Part shown: positions 1 to 6,796 of the stretch, piece by piece
Numbering within the stretch: the stretch's first letter is position 1
How the letters are laid out: every line of letters begins with the position of its first letter
DNA from: Kiloniellales bacterium
GTDB taxonomy: Bacteria; Pseudomonadota; Alphaproteobacteria; Kiloniellales; JAKSBE01
Direction of reading: 5' to 3'
NCBI GenBank assembly: GCA_030067055.1
Contig: JASJAL010000239.1
Span: 1-11,884 of the forward strand
DNA length: 11,884 nucleotides
Made by a program: the position numbers and the translations under genes
Notes under the pieces: generated by a model
Told to the model about the DNA's origin: nothing
The model's input: the letters and a program-made list of their open reading frames with translations, nothing else
Databases searched by the model: none

Positions 1-386
1 TCCCGGTCCTCCTTGGCGATGTGCTGGCGGTACTGGGCGACGAAGGCCAGGCCGATCTCGTTGAAGCCCGGCGGCCGCGCGCCGGTGGCGAGGCCCTGCT
101 CGACCAGGTCGGCGAACTCCTGGCTGGCGATCGCCAGCTCCTCGTGCTCGGCCTCCAGGTCCTCGATCGCCGGCGTCGCCCGCGGGTCGTGGCGGCAGAT
201 CGCGCGGTAGATCAGGTCCTCCTTGGGATGGTGGAACTGGTCCGGATAGGTCCGGCAGTAGGCCATGACCTCGTGCAGCAAGCCGTAGTCCGGCTGATCC
301 GGCCGCTTCACCTCCCGCTCGATCAGGTCGAGCAGGTTGCGCATGCTGGAATGCTCTTCCTTCAGCGCCTCGATCATCTCCGACAT
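1..386 (-). CDS. Hemerythrin-domain protein, 3' end outside window
   Basis: The visible 128 residues form a helical hemerythrin (HHE cation-binding) domain, a di-iron site that binds O2, or in related proteins senses or buffers NO, iron or oxygen, normally in the cytoplasm. Expected iron ligands are all seen: His12 in EEHSSM, the HHPKE motif (His52, His53, Glu56), His81 in EHEEL, and His122 with Glu126 in QHIAKED. The start at 386 is chosen because a GGGAGG site lies about 9 bases upstream. The gene runs off the left edge, so any C-terminal extension is unseen. It follows the truncated haemoglobin gene on the same strand, 122 bases downstream of that stop, suggesting a shared O2/NO role. An FNR/NnrR-like site at 451-464 lies 65 bases before the start. 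The family is clear; the physiological ligand is not. Confidence 0.9.
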   Translation of the reverse strand, partial: MSEMIEALKEEHSSMRNLLDLIEREVKRPDQPDYGLLHEVMAYCRTYPDQFHHPKEDLIYRAICRHDPRATPAIEDLEAEHEELAIASQEFADLVEQGLATGARPPGFNEIGLAFVAQYRQHIAKEDR

Positions 387-450
387 GGCCGTATGCCTCC
401 CGCAGGCTGGTCGTTTTCGCCAGGATGGACCCGGGGACGGACAGGCGGCA

Positions 451-464
451 TTGACCTATCGCAA
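451..464. promoter_or_regulatory. Candidate FNR/NnrR-type operator
   Basis: TTGACCTATCGCAA has the TTG-N8-CAA frame of FNR/CRP-superfamily sites. Against the FNR consensus TTGAT-N4-ATCAA it matches 7 of 10 fixed bases, and its CGCAA half matches the half-site I recall for the NO regulator NnrR. It sits 65 bases upstream of the hemerythrin gene and just downstream of the globin gene. The match is seen; the regulator is inferred. Confidence 0.35.
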
Positions 465-508
465 GTGGGCCGAGCCGCTGGCGATAACCTCTCGAGTCTG
501 GGCTCATA

Positions 509-877
509 CTAGCGGTTGAGGACGTCGTCCCGGGTGCTGGCGGCGGTCAGCATCACCTCGGCCGTCAGGTCCTGGGCCACGCCCAGCTCTTCCAGGGTCG
601 CCTGGAGGTGCCCGGCCACGGCGTCGAAGTGGCTGTCGTTCAGACCGCGCTCGACCAGCGGCGCATGGGCGCGCCGCAGGTCCCGGCCGCTGTAGCGCGC
701 CGGTCCCCCGAAGACCATGGTCAGGAAGGCCTTCTGCTTGGCCTGCTGGATCGCCATGTTGGTGCCCTCGAAGAAATGGCTGATCTGCGGATCCGCCAGG
801 ACCTTCTCGTAGAACAGGGTCACCGCCGCCTCGACCGCGGGCGCGCCACCGAGGCGGTCAAAAAGTGAGTCCGACAT
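509..877 (-). CDS. Group 1 truncated haemoglobin
   Basis: A 122-residue protein of normal length for a bacterial 2-over-2 globin of the trHbN class. Such haem proteins bind O2 and NO in the cytoplasm and often work in NO detoxification. Family landmarks are the N-terminal SLFDRLGG, the B-helix LFYEKVL with Tyr23, the E-helix stretch QQAKQKAFLTMVFGGP (residues 44-59) and the proximal haem ligand His71 in RRAHAPL. The start at 877 is preceded by GGAGG with an 8-base spacer; an open frame extends to 1081 but has no better start. It lies in a run of minus-strand genes, between the alcohol dehydrogenase and the hemerythrin protein. An inverted repeat at 892-910 just before the Shine-Dalgarno may be an operator. 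Family assignment is firm; the exact substrate is inferred. Confidence 0.93.
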   Translation of the reverse strand: MSDSLFDRLGGAPAVEAAVTLFYEKVLADPQISHFFEGTNMAIQQAKQKAFLTMVFGGPARYSGRDLRRAHAPLVERGLNDSHFDAVAGHLQATLEELGVAQDLTAEVMLTAASTRDDVLNR

Positions 878-891
878 GTTTGCTCCCTCCT

Positions 892-910
892 GGAATGATT
901 GGGCCATTCC
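892..910. promoter_or_regulatory. Inverted repeat in the globin leader
   Basis: GGAATG and CATTCC are perfect 6-base arms separated by 7 bases, lying 15-33 bases upstream of the globin start. A second overlapping hairpin (GGGCC-ATTCC-GGCCC, 901-915) shares the right arm. It could be a repressor site or a folded leader. No specific regulator is recognised. Confidence 0.3.
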
Positions 911-1052
911 GGCCCGGGTCATCCGATTTCCCGACAATCTGGCACAGCCCGGTTGGTGTGCTTTGTGAGAAATGCCCGCCGAATCCGACGCGGAGGCCGG
1001 GCCGGCCTTTGCAGAGATATCGGGACGCAGGAATGGCGGTCCAGAGTCTCGC

Positions 1053-2054
1053 CTAGCCATCGATCTCCAGGACCGCGGCACCGGTCAGGCGGCCGTCGCG
1101 CAGGCGGGTGAGGGCCTCGTTGGCCTCGGCCAGCGGGAAGCGCTGGACCGTGGTCCGGACCGGCACCTGCGGGGCCAGGGCGAGGAAATCCTCGCCGTCT
1201 CGCCGGGTCAGGTTGGCGACCGAGATCACCTTCCGCTCACGCCACAGCAGCTCGTAGGGAAAGCTCGGGATGTCGCTCATGTAGATGCCGGCGCAGACCA
1301 CCGTGCCGCCGGGCCGGACCGCCTTCAGGGCCGCCGGCACCAGCCCGCCGACCGGGGCATAGAGGATCGCGGCATCGAGCTCTTCCGGCGGGGTCTCGTC
1401 GGCATCGCCGGCCCAGACCGCGCCCAGCTCCCGGGCGAAGGCCTTGGCCGGCTCGTCGCCGGGCCGGACCAGGGCATAGACCTCGCGGCCCTGGTGGCGG
1501 GCGACCTGGGCGACGATGTGGGCCGCCGCGCCGAAGCCGTAAAGCCCCAGGCGCCTGGCCTCGCCGGCCATGACCAGGGAGCGGTAGCCGATCAGCCCGG
1601 CGCAGAGCAGGGGTGCCGCCTCGGCGTCGCTGTAGTCGCCGTGGATCGGAAAGCAGTAGCGGGCGTCGGCCAGGAGGTAGCTGCCATAACCGCCGTTCAG
1701 GGTGTAGCCGGTGAAGCGTGCTTCGGGACAGAGGTTCTCCTGGCCGCGTCGGCAATAGTCGCAGACACCGCAGGTCCAGCCGAGCCAGGGAACGCCGACC
1801 CGCTGGCCGGTCTCGAATCGCGCCACCTCCGGGCCGAGGGCCGCGATCCGGCCGACCACCTCATGGCCCGGGACCAGCGGCAGGGCCGGTTGGGTGAGTT
1901 CGCCGTCGACCACGTGAAGGTCGGTGCGGCAGACCCCGCAGGCCGCGACCTCGACCAGCACCTCTCCCGGCCCCGGATCCGCCAGCTCCAGCTCCCGGCG
2001 CACCAGGGGCGTCCTGGCGCGCTCCAGAACCATGGCCTGCATCCGCCGGGTCAT
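1053..2054 (-). CDS. Zinc-dependent alcohol dehydrogenase (MDR family)
   Basis: A 333-residue medium-chain dehydrogenase that would oxidise alcohols or reduce aldehydes with NAD(P). The GroES-like N-terminal domain carries the catalytic zinc ligands Cys42 (CGVCRTDLH), His64 (PGHE) and Cys151 (LLCAG). The structural zinc lobe Cys95, Cys98, Cys101, Cys109 is intact in CGVCDYCRRGQENLC. The Rossmann domain starts near residue 168 with GLYGFGAAAH, a variant of the usual GxGxxG turn with alanines replacing the last glycine. It resembles the AdhA/AdhP subgroup. The start at 2054 has an AGGGAG site about 7 bases upstream; Met5 is a less likely alternative. It lies 69 bases downstream of the membrane-protein gene and 175 bases upstream of the globin on the same strand, so co-transcription is possible but not shown. 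The natural substrate cannot be read from the sequence. Confidence 0.93.
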   Translation of the reverse strand: MTRRMQAMVLERARTPLVRRELELADPGPGEVLVEVAACGVCRTDLHVVDGELTQPALPLVPGHEVVGRIAALGPEVARFETGQRVGVPWLGWTCGVCDYCRRGQENLCPEARFTGYTLNGGYGSYLLADARYCFPIHGDYSDAEAAPLLCAGLIGYRSLVMAGEARRLGLYGFGAAAHIVAQVARHQGREVYALVRPGDEPAKAFARELGAVWAGDADETPPEELDAAILYAPVGGLVPAALKAVRPGGTVVCAGIYMSDIPSFPYELLWRERKVISVANLTRRDGEDFLALAPQVPVRTTVQRFPLAEANEALTRLRDGRLTGAAVLEIDG

Positions 2055-2123
2055 GCGCCGCTCCCTCCGATTGGGCCGGGCACAACCCTAGCCCCGAAGC
2101 GGCGAGACCCGGGATGATTCACG

Positions 2124-2606
2124 TCAATCCAGATCGTGATCCTGGAGCCACATCATCGTGGCCGCGCCGCTGAGCAAGAGGGTGGCCGGAATGGAGACCA
2201 AGAGGAAGTCGCGCTCGACCTGCTCGAAGCCCTCGAAGACCATGTAGTGAACGACGTAGAAGAGGGCCAAGCCGCAACCGGCGACCGTCAGGGTAGGAAA
2301 GACCAACAGCCCGGCGATCGCGGACGGCCTGAAGCCGGACACTCGCAATCGGTCATCGGCGCGCCGTTCCCGGTGCTGCGACTGCAGCCAGTTGGCGAAA
2401 ACCGCGAGCGAGGTGAGGCCCAGGCAAAGACCGAAGACCGCCACGGCCGCCCCCGAGCCTCCGAGGTCTCTCGTCAAGCTTTGGGCGAGATAAGTGGCGA
2501 TGAAGATCTGGGTGGTCCAGAAGAAGATGTGGCCCGTCATGGAGGGCAGCGGCGCCTGCGCTGCCTTCGACCCTGGTGCGGACAATCCTGCCCTGTTCTC
2601 AATCAT
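2124..2606 (-). CDS. Four-helix membrane protein of unknown function
   Basis: This 160-residue protein is not recognised. It has a short hydrophilic N-terminus and four likely transmembrane segments at about residues 25-43, 51-73, 95-123 and 133-154. A basic loop (QSQHRERRADDRLR, about 75-88) between helices 2 and 3 suggests that this loop is cytoplasmic, and the C-terminus is acidic (DHDLD). No enzymatic motif is visible. The start at 2606 is supported by GAGGGAAGG a few bases upstream and by a possible promoter at 2642-2670. It is the first gene of the minus-strand run that continues into the alcohol dehydrogenase, and it is divergent from the MttB-family gene. That it is a real membrane-protein gene is likely; its role is unknown. 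Confidence 0.75.
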   Translation of the reverse strand: MIENRAGLSAPGSKAAQAPLPSMTGHIFFWTTQIFIATYLAQSLTRDLGGSGAAVAVFGLCLGLTSLAVFANWLQSQHRERRADDRLRVSGFRPSAIAGLLVFPTLTVAGCGLALFYVVHYMVFEGFEQVERDFLLVSIPATLLLSGAATMMWLQDHDLD

Positions 2607-2641
2607 GAATACCTTCCCTCTTTTGGCCAGGGGTTCCCGAT

Positions 2642-2670
2642 ATAGTAGTAGTCTTCTATTTCTGGTACAA
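2642..2670 (-). promoter_or_regulatory. Possible sigma-70 type promoter
   Basis: On the minus strand TTGTAC (2670-2665) and TACTAT (2647-2642) are separated by 17 bases, in an AT-rich patch of otherwise GC-rich DNA. Transcription would begin near 2635, giving a leader of about 30 bases before the membrane-protein start at 2606. The -35 box matches the consensus in only three positions and the -10 box in four, so support is modest. Confidence 0.4.
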
Positions 2671-2718
2671 CCATGTGGGATATTTCACTCGGTCACTTCG
2701 AAGGCGCGAATAACAAAG

Positions 2719-2728
2719 TATTGCCGCT
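2719..2728. repeat. Copy 1 of dispersed word TATTGCCGCT
   Basis: This 10-base word lies 79-88 bases upstream of the MttB-family start, in the divergent intergenic region. Exact copies occur at 5846-5855 and 5877-5886 in the gap next to the LysR gene. All three copies are intergenic. It may be a shared regulator site or a small dispersed repeat. Confidence 0.35.
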
Positions 2729-2806
2729 CTTGAGAATTGACGAAGCCGGCCGAGTCGTGCGCAACTCCGGGTGCTGCGACTGACATCTTCCGCACCGGAG
2801 GTGGCG

Positions 2807-4369
2807 ATGGGCGAAGCCGAAGTCTCTTCCCGCCGACGGGGCGGCCGGGCTGCGCGGCGCGAGCTGCGCGCGGCGCCGATTCCCGAGTCCGCGCGGCCGG
2901 TCCGCCCGGGCCTGGCCGGCGGCCGCTATCACCCCCTGACCGATTCCGAAGTTCAGCGAGTCCACGGCGCCGCGCTCGACGTGCTGGAGCAGATCGGCTT
3001 CGCCAACCCGATCCCCAGCTGCGTCGAGCTGATGACCGCCGCCGGGGCGGAGCTGACCGCCGAGGGCCGACTGGTGGTCCCGCGGGCCCTGGTCGAGGAC
3101 ACCCTGGCCAAGGCGGCCCGGAACATCGTGCTGCACGCGGCCGACCCCGGGCTCGACATGGAGCTCAGCGGCACGCGGGTGCACTTCGGCACGGCGGGCG
3201 CGGCGGTGCACGTCGTGGATCCCGAGACCGGCGCCTATCGCGACTCGACCCTCGAGGACCTCTACGACATGGCGCGCCTGGCCGACGCGCTGGAGCACAT
3301 CCATTTCTTCCAGCGCCCGGTGGTCGCCCGGGACATGGTCGCGCCGCGCGACCTCGACCTCAACACCTGCTACGCCTGCGTCGCGGGCACCCAAAAGCAC
3401 GTCGGCACCAGCTTCGTCGAGCCCGATCACGTCGAGGAGTCGCTGGCAATGCTGCACGCCATCGCCGGCGGCGAGGCGGCCTGGCGGGCCCGGCCCTTCG
3501 TGTCGATGTCCTGCTGCTTCGTGGTGCCGCCCATGACCTTCGCCGAGGACGCCTGCCGCTGCCTGGAGGCGGCGGTGCGCGGCGGCATGCCGGTGCTCTT
3601 GCTGGCCGCCGGGCAGGCCGGCGCGACCTCGCCGGCCGCCCTGGCCGGCGCGGTCGTCCAGGAAGTGGCCGAGGTGCTGGGAGGCCTGGTCTACGTCAAC
3701 GCGATCAGCCCGGGCGCCCCGGCGATCTTCGGGCCCTGGCCCTTCGTCTCGGACCTGCGGACCGGCGCCATGAGCGGCGGCAGCGGCGAGCAGGGTCTGC
3801 TCTCGGCGGCCTGCGCCCAGATGGGCCAGTTCTACGACCTGCCGACCGGGGTCCCCGCCGGCATGACCGACTCCAAGCTGCCGGACGCCCAGTCGGGCTA
3901 CGAGAAGGGCTACACCGAGGCCCTGCTGGGCCTTTCAGGGGCAAACATGATCTACGAGTCGGCCGGCATGCACGCCAGCCTGCTCGGCTTCTGCTTCGAG
4001 AGCCTGGTGATCGACAACGATATGATCGGCTCGATCCTGCGCACCATCCGGGGCATCGAGGTGACCGAGGACAGCCTCTCGCTCGAGACCATGCGCCAGG
4101 TCTGCACTCAGGGTCCGGGTCACTTCCTCGGCCACGAGCAGACCCTGGGTCTGATGCAGGCCGAGTACGTCTATCCGGAGGTCGGCGACCGCAGCAGCCC
4201 TAAGGAGTGGGCCGAGGCCGGCTCCAGCGACGTGGTCGAGCGGGCGCGGGACAAGACCCGGGAGATCCTGGCGGGCCACTATCCCGGCCACATCGACGCC
4301 GCGACCGACGCCAAGCTCCGCAAGGCCTTCGATATCAAGCTGTCGCGCAGGGCGATGACCGCGGCCTGA
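2807..4369 (+). CDS. MttB-family (trimethylamine-type) methyltransferase, non-pyrrolysine
   Basis: A 520-residue protein of the MttB family (Pfam MTTB), whose members move a methyl group from a methylated amine such as trimethylamine or glycine betaine to a corrinoid protein. Family features include an N-terminal helical part (LTDSEVQRVHGAALDVLEQIGF), GTQKH at 194-198, the core TDSKLPDAQSGYEKGY beginning at residue 354, and GPGHFLGHEQT near 436-446. No in-frame amber codon lies inside the gene, so it belongs to the non-pyrrolysine branch that includes glycine betaine methyltransferases. The ATG at 2807 is chosen because GGAGG ends 5 bases before it; a GTG at 2771 would add 12 residues without a Shine-Dalgarno. 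Residues 7-32 are arginine/alanine rich. No corrinoid protein or corrinoid:folate methyltransferase lies nearby, so the substrate is inferred only from family. Confidence 0.92.
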   Translation: MGEAEVSSRRRGGRAARRELRAAPIPESARPVRPGLAGGRYHPLTDSEVQRVHGAALDVLEQIGFANPIPSCVELMTAAGAELTAEGRLVVPRALVEDTLAKAARNIVLHAADPGLDMELSGTRVHFGTAGAAVHVVDPETGAYRDSTLEDLYDMARLADALEHIHFFQRPVVARDMVAPRDLDLNTCYACVAGTQKHVGTSFVEPDHVEESLAMLHAIAGGEAAWRARPFVSMSCCFVVPPMTFAEDACRCLEAAVRGGMPVLLLAAGQAGATSPAALAGAVVQEVAEVLGGLVYVNAISPGAPAIFGPWPFVSDLRTGAMSGGSGEQGLLSAACAQMGQFYDLPTGVPAGMTDSKLPDAQSGYEKGYTEALLGLSGANMIYESAGMHASLLGFCFESLVIDNDMIGSILRTIRGIEVTEDSLSLETMRQVCTQGPGHFLGHEQTLGLMQAEYVYPEVGDRSSPKEWAEAGSSDVVERARDKTREILAGHYPGHIDAATDAKLRKAFDIKLSRRAMTAA

Positions 4370-4394
4370 TCGGCGGGACTTCGCCCTCGATCAG
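4366..4394. terminator. Possible bidirectional terminator hairpin
   Basis: CTGATC (4366-4371) and GATCAG (4389-4394) are perfect arms, with a partial inner GGCG/CGCC pairing, between the convergent methyltransferase and hydrolase genes. The left arm overlaps the methyltransferase stop codon. There is no T-run on either strand, so this is a weak call based largely on position. Confidence 0.3.
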
Positions 4395-4410
4395 ACCGAG
4401 GGATGGGGTC

Positions 4411-5190
4411 TCAGGAAGAGTCCGCGGCGGTGTAGTCCTCGAGGAAGCTCTGGATCGCGTCCGCGGTCTCCTTGAACATCAGGACGTTGTGCTCTTCGCT
4501 GTCGAGGACGACCTTGCGGTTGGCCTGGGCGCAGTGGTAGCCGCGCATCCAGGGATCGCGCTTCGACCAGACCGCCAGGGTGTTCGGCATGTCGCCGATC
4601 CCGAACCAGCAGGGCGCGCTCATGACGATCCGGCCCCGGAACCCCGAGCCGTTGTAGGCGCCGGCGTAGTAGCCGCCTTCGCTGCCGCCGGCCAGGAAGA
4701 CGTTGCTCTGGTCGACCCAGGCGAGCTGGCTCAACTGCTGGCGGGCGTGGCGGATCTCGCCGAAGCGCGCGGCTGCGGTCCAGCGGTTCTGGGCGCCGCA
4801 CTGCTCGGGCCGGTAGTCGCGGGCGAAGCTGTCCGGGGCGATGACGATGTAGCCGCGCTCGGCCAGCTTGCGGAAAGCATCGGGGCCGTTGTTCCAGTAC
4901 AGGCCGTCGCAGCCGTGCAGGTAGATCAGGACCGCCCGGTTGTCGTCGGCCTCGAGCCGGTTCAGCGCCCAGCGCATGCCGCGGTTGTTCATCCGGCCGG
5001 TGACCACGCCGAGGTTCTCGTCCTTCATCAGGACCATGGCGTTGTCCCAGGTCCGCTGCAGCTCGTAGTCCTCGACCGCCGAGACCCCGGTGCAGGCCGG
5101 CAGCGCGAGCAGGGCCAGGGCCGCGCTGGACGCCGTGAGCGCCGTCAGACAGCGTGAAAGGAAAAAGCCAACCCGTTTCGGTCTTGTCAT
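4411..5190 (-). CDS. Predicted lipoprotein alpha/beta hydrolase
   Basis: A 259-residue secreted hydrolase, probably an esterase-like enzyme of the dienelactone hydrolase type. Residues 1-33 look like a lipoprotein signal: a basic start (MTRPKR), a hydrophobic stretch, and LPAC with Cys33 as the lipid-modified residue (proline at -2 is not ideal). The mature part has the oxyanion-type YLHGCDG (90-96), the nucleophile elbow GGSEGG with Ser170, and candidate acid and base Asp212 (KRDPW) and His234 (EEHNV). Five or more mature cysteines may form disulfides. The start at 5190 is chosen because it places the signal peptide at the N-terminus; GGAG lies 12 bases upstream, a rather long spacing. A TTG at 5325 would add 45 unlikely residues. 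It converges with the MttB-family gene with a 41-base gap. Substrate unknown. Confidence 0.8.
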   Translation of the reverse strand: MTRPKRVGFFLSRCLTALTASSAALALLALPACTGVSAVEDYELQRTWDNAMVLMKDENLGVVTGRMNNRGMRWALNRLEADDNRAVLIYLHGCDGLYWNNGPDAFRKLAERGYIVIAPDSFARDYRPEQCGAQNRWTAAARFGEIRHARQQLSQLAWVDQSNVFLAGGSEGGYYAGAYNGSGFRGRIVMSAPCWFGIGDMPNTLAVWSKRDPWMRGYHCAQANRKVVLDSEEHNVLMFKETADAIQSFLEDYTAADSS

Positions 5191-5361
5191 TTCGTTGCAG
5201 TTCTCCGAGCGCCGGGAGCATTGGAAAACTGCCGCCAGGTCAGTCGATGCACTTTCCCTTGCCTCCCCGTGGATCGAGCGATCGACAGGGGACAGACTAG
5301 ACTCTGCATTGTTGTTTCTCGGCAAAGAATCTCTCCCACTAGGCGAAGTTCAGACTGCGCC

Positions 5362-5377
5362 GTTGCGTCGACGCAAC
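5362..5377. promoter_or_regulatory. 16-base perfect palindrome, candidate operator
   Basis: GTTGCGTCGACGCAAC is fully self-complementary. A related inverted pair follows within 30 bases (GCAAC at 5391-5395 and GTTGC at 5399-5403), so the word GTTGC occurs four times counting both strands. It lies about 170 bases upstream of the hydrolase start at 5190. A dimeric repressor site is plausible; the protein is unknown. Confidence 0.4.
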
Positions 5378-5633
5378 AGATGAGCCGTGTGCAACTTGCG
5401 TTGCTTGGCCTGCTCAGTCGTGAAGGCCAGGGGCCGCCCCGTACCGGGGTCGGAGGTCTTGTGCCTGCGTCGGGGCGCGGCGCGCCGGCGGTTCGATCGA
5501 AGCTGCCCGAAAGGGGGCGTCGCGGGGCTTCGGCCGAGGAGGTTCTTGCCGTTTCGCGGTCCGTCGGGCCGCTTGAAATGGCCCCGTCATGGTTGTGTCT
5601 GAAGCTTGCCCGGGTAACGTTAATGGGCTGTAA

Positions 5634-5662
5634 ACGGCCGGCGAGGAACTCGCCGTGGCCGT
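5634..5662 (+). other. Strong imperfect hairpin, possible structured RNA element
   Basis: Outer arms ACGGCC (5634-5639) and GGCCGT (5657-5662) enclose inner arms GGCGA (5640-5644) and TCGCC (5650-5654) around a GGAAC loop, with a 2-base bulge. That is 11 base pairs. An AT-rich stretch follows from about 5672. It could be a small-RNA stem or an unusual terminator, but no known RNA family was recognised. Confidence 0.3.
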
Positions 5663-5835
5663 GGATAACTCCGCTTAAATATTTGGTTCAAAATTGATTT
5701 TTATTGAGTCGGAGTTCCGCTGCGGCCGCAAGGCGGCCCGGCCGGGCCTGGGATCTCGACCTTAGGCAAAAAGACATACTTCGGATCTGCGCGGCCACTA
5801 CAACCTAAGCGAAGCCATGCGGGGCCAAGGTTCGA

Positions 5836-5886
5836 AGCGGCACTATATTGCCGCTCGGCTTCGGGGCGCTGAATTATATTGCCGCT
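5836..5886. repeat. Hairpin plus direct repeat downstream of the LysR gene
   Basis: TATATTGCCGCT occurs at 5844-5855 and again at 5875-5886, 31 bases apart. The first copy also forms the right arm of a hairpin, AGCGGC (5836-5841) with GCCGCT (5850-5855) and an 8-base loop, flanked by CGAAGC and GCTTCG. The pair lies 20-70 bases beyond the LysR stop codon, where a terminator would be expected, but there is no T-run. The core ten bases recur at 2719-2728. Confidence 0.45.
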
Positions 5887-5905
5887 TTGCCGCGGTCGGC
5901 GGGAG

Positions 5906-6796
5906 TCAGCTCCGGATCTCCTCGACGATCCAGTCCCGGAAGGCGGCGGCCGCGGAGGTCTTGAAGGTCGCGGGCTTGCCGACGAGGTAGTATGCGAAGC
6001 TTTCCGGCCAGATCGTCTTGGCCGCCGTCGCCAGCCGGCCGGCTTCGATCTCGGGGCGGGCGAGGGAGGCCTCGACCAGGGCCAGGCCCAGGCCCTTGGC
6101 GGTCGCCTCGAGGAGATCCCGGTTGCGCGGATAGCTGGGGCCGCTGGAGGCGAGCCGCAGGGTCTCCGTGTTGGTGATCCCGTTCGACCTCAGCCACAGC
6201 GTCCAGTAGGGACAGCCCTCCGCCTGCAGCAGATGGTAGGCGATGCTGTCCGCGGGTTCGTCGATCGAGGGCCCGACGCTCAGCAGGTCCGGGCTGCCGA
6301 CGACCAGCATCTCCGGGGCAAAGAGCCGGACGCTCTCCAGCCCGGGGTAGTCGCCGAAGCCGTGGCGGATCGCCAGGTCGACCCGCTCGCTGTCGAAGTC
6401 GATCAGCCGGAAATCGGCGTCGACCCGCAGGGCGACCTCGGGATGGGCCCGGGCGAAGCCGGCAAGCCTGGGGGTCAGCCAGCCCCTGGCGAAGGTGCGC
6501 AGGGCCGAGACGATCAGGCGCTGCTGGGCGGCCGCCTCGCGCTGCCGCATCTCGGCCTTGTCGGCCGCGGTGAAGCCGGCGTCGAGATGGTCGAACAGCA
6601 GTCTGGCCTTGGGCGTCATGGTCAGATCCGCCCCGCGGCGCTCGAACAGCGGGTAGCCCAGGTGCAGCTCCAGGGCCTTGAGCCGGCGGTTGATGTCGGA
6701 GTCGGACAGGCTCATGTGCTTCGCGGCGGCGGATTCACCGCCTTGGCGTGCGACCTCGACGAAGGTCCGAAGCAGCGTTGGATCGAGTCTACCCAT
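5906..6796 (-). CDS. LysR-family transcriptional regulator, GcvA-like
   Basis: A 296-residue protein of standard LysR length. The N-terminal winged helix-turn-helix runs from LLRTFVEVARQGGESAAAKHMSLSDSDINRRLKALE to LGYPLFERRG (about residues 8-54). From about residue 92 the effector-binding domain follows, with the GcvA-type motif VDLAIRHGFGDYPGLESVRLFAPEMLVVGSP. The recognition helix (SDSDINRRLKALE) differs from the usual TQSAVSRQI, so its DNA site is probably unusual. The start at 6796 fits the family; the upstream GGGATGG is a weak Shine-Dalgarno. It is not divergent from an obvious target gene: msrA lies upstream on the same strand and a long gap lies downstream. Target genes cannot be assigned; the Rieske or MttB-family gene are candidates by proximity only. 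Confidence 0.93.
   Translation of the reverse strand: MGRLDPTLLRTFVEVARQGGESAAAKHMSLSDSDINRRLKALELHLGYPLFERRGADLTMTPKARLLFDHLDAGFTAADKAEMRQREAAAQQRLIVSALRTFARGWLTPRLAGFARAHPEVALRVDADFRLIDFDSERVDLAIRHGFGDYPGLESVRLFAPEMLVVGSPDLLSVGPSIDEPADSIAYHLLQAEGCPYWTLWLRSNGITNTETLRLASSGPSYPRNRDLLEATAKGLGLALVEASLARPEIEAGRLATAAKTIWPESFAYYLVGKPATFKTSAAAAFRDWIVEEIRS

Larger units (their letters stand above)
5191..5905. other. Long gene-poor interval between hydrolase and LysR gene
   Basis: About 715 bases hold no gene I can support. Open frames here (for example 5221-5697 and 5387-5602, plus strand) lack family features and sensible ribosome sites. The right end of the hydrolase leader lies at 5191-5340. The rest contains a perfect palindrome (5362-5377), hairpins at 5404-5431, 5437-5449, 5566-5584 and 5634-5662, an AT-rich patch at about 5672-5707 and a short direct repeat at 5844-5886. 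High GC makes short hairpins common by chance, but the density suggests regulatory or structured RNA content. Confidence 0.6.

Noticed and set aside
972..2117. Plus-strand open frame of 381 codons
   Set aside because: Antisense to the alcohol dehydrogenase, whose zinc-site motifs are intact. The frame is rich in Arg, Gly, Asp and Gln with no domain, typical of high-GC shadow frames.
2737..4203. Plus-strand open frame of 488 codons overlapping the MttB-family gene
   Set aside because: Arg/Gly/Pro-rich shadow in a second frame; the other frame carries the family motifs and the Shine-Dalgarno.
4207..5157. Plus-strand frame of 316 codons and minus-strand frame 4391-5221
   Set aside because: Both overlap the lipoprotein hydrolase, which has a signal peptide and GGSEGG motif; the alternatives have neither.
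5221..5697. Plus-strand frames of 158 codons and 71 codons (5387-5602)
   Set aside because: No good ribosome site, no domain, biased composition; treated as non-coding.
5761..5809. CTTAGG / CCTAAG inverted pair
   Set aside because: Only 6 bases with a 37-base spacer and no extension of pairing; likely chance.
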